The notes below the pieces were generated by a model. That model saw nothing but the letters and a program-made list of their open reading frames with translations. It had not been told where the DNA came from and did not search any database. DNA of 64,000 nt from Agapetus fuscipes (taxonomy: Eukaryota; Arthropoda; Insecta; Trichoptera; Glossosomatidae). Position numbers and translations under genes: made by a program. This document shows positions 61,201 to 64,000 of the stretch, in pieces; position 1 is the first letter of the stretch, and every line of letters starts with the position of its first letter. The stretch covers positions 9,013,215-9,077,214 of the forward strand of contig OX637346.1 of NCBI GenBank assembly GCA_951799405.1, in the 5' to 3' direction.

Positions 61201-64000
61201 AGTTCTCACAACAGTAGCTCAGCACTAATGCCTAACACATAAAGATACTTACACATTTTTTGTATGTTGCCCTAAGATCAATTTATGATGTCTTACAAAA
61301 AACTTAAAAAAAAAAACAATGGAAAGTTCTTAGTTGATACCTCTTTCTGTGCATAATTAAGTCAACACAAATTTCATTGATAAAAACCTTGTGATGTTTC
61401 ATAATTTAGCTGCTAAGAAAAAAGCTTTTACTATGTGATTGCTTGCAAGACCTGTTACATTTGCCTGCTGAGAAAAAAATAACTTACCGAATCCATTTTT
61501 AGTATCCCCACCAATTTATTGCAACATGATGTTTCTGTTTAATAGGAAAGTATTAAGAACGCATTGGACAGCCTTTGCTCTCATCTGTCCTCCAAACTGC
61601 AAGCTGAATGCACGGACTTTGTGGAGACATACGCCAAGCAGCTGGTTGAGATGATGGTGGCCGACTTCACTCCTCAGGAGGTGTGCGTTTACCTTGGTCT
61701 GTGCACCGACAACAAGCCTGATGTTTCCTCTCTGAAGATGATGACCCAGATCAACAACTACCATGATAATGTGCAGAGCATGAGTGATCACAATAACTTC
61801 AGGAAGTCTCCCCCACAGAGCGATCTCATCCTGGATATCCAACACAAAGATGTGCAAATTGGTAAGTCAATGTACAGATCACCTATAATGCTGCAGACTC
61901 TTTGTACCCAATTTTGTGGATTTCTATCCTCACATAGTTATTCCCTGTAGGTGATATTCACTCACAGTAAAAACAAATAACCTGCCTTACATGTGTGTGT
62001 GAGAAGGGCCCACAGGATGTAGCCGTTTGTACAAAGCTATTTTTATAGTTCAACGTATCCTAATGTACCTATTTCATTCAGATTCCTCACATTTTGTGTC
62101 CTTAAAACCTCAATGATAATGAATCATGATACTTACAAAAATAAACTGATCTAGTTTTGGGGAACAACACCTGTGGTATGGCAGATGAACAATGTTTCTT
62201 ATTAAATCATAAAATTCTTTCTGTCTAATAAATAAATAAAATTTCAGCAAAATAAAAATGTCATGTCATAAGTTGACAGCTGTATTATACACGCCATCTT
62301 TTTATTGATGAGTTTTATATATTTTCAGCAACCAATGAGATCCCCGACAATACATTCAATGGCAAAGCGTTGGTCTACTCTGACAGAACAGACCCCACCA
62401 GCGGGTACAAAGCCACTCCTCAGTGCGTGATCTGTGAATTTGTCATGACCCAAGTTGACAAGGAACTCAAGGACAAAGCTACTGATGTAATTATTCTTAT
62501 TTTATGACCACTATATCGAACACATCAATAACACTCTCATATTTATTTACTTTCAAAGTTACTTAACCTGTCAACCACGCAAAGCATGTGCCACAGGCCT
62601 TTGCTAGGTTCTAACACCTTGATTAATGTGTCGTACACGTCTTCAGATTTGAAAAATTTCCAAACACTGTGTTTATATCCTTCAAAAAATAGGATGACAG
62701 AAGACTTGGAGGAGAAGGGAATAGGCCATATTTTCCAGGAGTGGACAATAATGAGCTGAGCTGGAAGGACGTAAGGTGTATTGGAACACATTGTCCGTCA
62801 TCACCTTAGATGCTACCATGTCGCACGTTTAATAATAAAGAGAAATAACTCGAAAATTGGGAAAATTGAGATTTTGTAATAAAACGCAAGAACAATGCAA
62901 GAAGAATAGGTATAATGCGAAAGCCGTTCAATTTGGACGAATATGACCGAGATAAAACATCGGCCGCCTTTTTCATCCCATACAAGTTGTACTGGTTGTC
63001 TGAACTTCAAACGTGATTTCCCAACATTCATGTTTTTTGAGTTATTGCTCTTTATTATTAAACGTGCGATGTGTTACGTGCCTTTCACATCATAGCACAA
63101 AAATAATCTCCCAGTGTAGAATAGTTTATCTATGACAATATTTAGTGGTTCAAAGTTAAATGAAATGGTGATTTCATTTACTTTTATTTACTCCTTTTAA
63201 TCTAACTTTCATTATGGTTCTTGGTACAATATTAATTTTACCTTAACCCCTCGAGCGCCGAAACGCGGATCCGCGCTCATAGTACCATACGCGATTTTTT
63301 TAATTTTTCTTTAGTTTTTACACAGCAATGAGATCGAAAATCGCAAGAAGTACTGCTATTGGATAGAACCATCCACCAATAAATTCATTCATTTTTGTTT
63401 GTAGGTTTTTAAAATATAATATTTAAGTTGACCTTGAAAACCGACTGTTGGAAAAGCCGAATTCCACAATTTGTTGACATAAGATCACTAACACAATCAA
63501 ACTTTTTTTTTGCGTAAATAATAAGGGTCATTAACTTCAATTTTTTGCGATGTATTGTGATTTGGTGCCTACGCATACTAATGAGGTATATCTAAGTATT
63601 TTTAGAATCTCTATCTTTTTTCCGTAATCTAAATTATGATGGAGCAAAATAATAAATCCTCAAAAGTTTTTTTTTTGGTAGGCACTAAAAAAAACTTTAT
63701 TTCATTGTTTTTTGATATAAAAAACCCCACAGGAGATATGTTTTGTATCTTAGGAGATATTTAATATTAAAAACCACGAGTTGGTTGTCTGAATTAGGCA
63801 GAAAATCGCTGGCGCTCCAAGGGTTAAATGCAATTTTGTTTTTAAATCATTGAAATCTTTTTGCAGGACCAAATCAAGAAAGTAGTTCACAGTGTGTGCA
63901 ACCACCTGCCCAAGAGTGTCTCCAAGGAGTGCAATGACTTTGTGGATAAATATGCTGATGCGGTGATTCTTCTGCTGACCCAAGAATTGGCTCCCGAAGA
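52229..64000 (+). CDS. Sap-r: Prosaposin / saposin-related precursor, 3' end beyond window
   Basis: A secretory precursor that in other animals is cleaved in lysosomes into saposins, which help hydrolases degrade sphingolipids. Exons: 52229-52277, 54736-54811, 56553-56700, 57063-57260, 57348-57476, 57903-58126, 59048-59148, 59236-59393, 59635-59751, 59857-60009, 60299-60433, 60517-60669, 61546-61861, 62329-62486, 63867-64000+. All use GT-AG and join in phase. Seen: a signal peptide (1-~22); a saposin-A domain (CTWGPSFWC at 30-38, then GCGAVKHC); saposin-B domains with six cysteines each: C71/74/102/114/139/145, C172/175/202/212/237/243, C280/283/311/321/346/352, C431/434/462/473/498/504, C527/530/558/569/594/600; and a sixth, C685/688/716/727, cut by the window edge. 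Sequons at N40, N88, N297 and N544. Vertebrate prosaposin has four B domains; insect forms have more. Confidence 0.95.
52614..52652. repeat. Perfect 19-bp palindrome in prosaposin intron 1
   Basis: TATAGGCACCTTAGTTAAT, one base, then its exact reverse complement. Possible tiny foldback or cruciform site. Confidence 0.8.
52790..53097 (-). mobile_element. SINE-like family C with inserted family B tail
   Basis: Family C flanks (AGTTGCTAAAAAGTGTTCAC on the left; AAGCATAAGTTTGGATTTAC to AGCCTCATAGTAACCTATAA on the right) surround about 70 bp. That piece includes TAGGCTAATTTATGTAGTGA and TTTGGTGTGAATTACACC, which is the reversed 3' end of family B. Confidence 0.6.
53672..53775 (+). mobile_element. 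SINE family B head in prosaposin intron 1
   Basis: GACCGGTCCATAGTCACGTG, GTTAACACTTTGGACTCGTA, AATGGAAGGTCTTATGTTTG and TGCTCTTTGCTGGGTG. 3'-truncated; a small palindrome GCTGGGTGAAAAATTCACCC follows. Confidence 0.65.
56025..56352 (+). mobile_element. tRNA-derived SINE family A, complete, prosaposin intron 2
   Basis: The head has TCGATAGCTCAGTTGGCAGA (A box) and GTTCGGATTCAAATCCCACT (B box). Next come GAAATGATTTCCCGTTTCGG, ATCGGCAAGGTTTACTCAGC, CTCTCGGGAGCTGGGAAACC, CCCTTCGGGGATAACGCGGC and a TTAGTTGCGTT end. It is the reference copy in this window and lies in the same orientation as the gene. Confidence 0.85.
58355..58530 (+). mobile_element. SINE family A fragment in prosaposin intron 6
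   Basis: CTTCAAACCCAAAATGCAGA, AAGCTTATTCAGCCTTCCGA, GAAATGAGCGCCTGCTCCC, AATAAATAAATTCTACTCAC and ATGGACAATGTGACGTGAAG follow family A after its tRNA-like head. Diverged. Confidence 0.6.
60729..61138 (-). mobile_element. Solo LTR (Gypsy-like) in prosaposin intron 12
   Basis: The 410-bp element begins TGTTACG and ends CGTTACA on the + strand, so on the minus strand it runs TGTAACG to CGTAACA. A 4-bp duplication, GTAT, flanks it exactly (60,725-60,728 and 61,139-61,142). On the minus strand a TATA-like CTATAAGAAGGG is followed ~25 bp later by TCAGTC (initiator-like), and downstream AATAAA. This order is that of an LTR U3-R-U5. No internal retroviral-like sequence lies beside it, so it is a solo LTR from recombination. 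Confidence 0.75.

Noticed and set aside
62543..63031. Minus-strand frames of 72-82 codons in prosaposin intron 14
   Set aside because: No recognised domain and located inside an intron. The region has no clear transposon signature either.

Overview
The window looks like chromosomal DNA of an insect, most probably a moth or butterfly. It is AT-rich, intron-bearing and packed with tRNA-derived SINEs, decayed LINE fragments and MITEs. The lepidopteran assignment is an inference from repeat style and gene type; no diagnostic marker is present.

Layout. Positions 1 to about 44,400 hold no host gene that I can support. They contain at least four tRNA-related or microsatellite-tailed SINE families (here A, B, C and D), a palindromic MITE family (E), several hAT-like MITEs with 8-bp target duplications, a 44-bp minisatellite inside a possible hAT element, foldback elements with perfect or near-perfect arms, and LINE remnants. 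One LINE (about 25.3-29.7 kb) has two long intact frames: an RNA-binding ORF1 and an endonuclease/reverse transcriptase ORF2. These overlap at a canonical A AAA AAC slippery heptamer, and ORF2 has no usable AUG.

Two host genes follow on the + strand. A complete nine-exon cytochrome P450 of family CYP4 (44,470-51,583; 528 residues) has all the hallmark motifs and one GC-AG intron. About 650 bp downstream begins a prosaposin / saposin-related gene (52,229 to beyond the window end). Fifteen exons are visible, encoding a signal peptide, one saposin-A domain and six saposin-B domains, the sixth cut off by the window edge. The P450 is expected to be an ER-anchored monooxygenase. The prosaposin is expected to be a secreted or lysosomal precursor cut into sphingolipid-activator proteins. 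They are neighbours with no evident functional link.

The most unusual signal is a set of four foldback elements (near 24.0, 24.65, 39.0 and 49.0 kb). They share a hammerhead-ribozyme-like core: YTGAWRA, one extra base, a short stem-loop, then GAAA or GATA. The stem differs in sequence in all four copies yet stays fully base-paired, which points to selection on, or descent from, a structured RNA. Penelope-like retroelements are the best-known carriers of such motifs.
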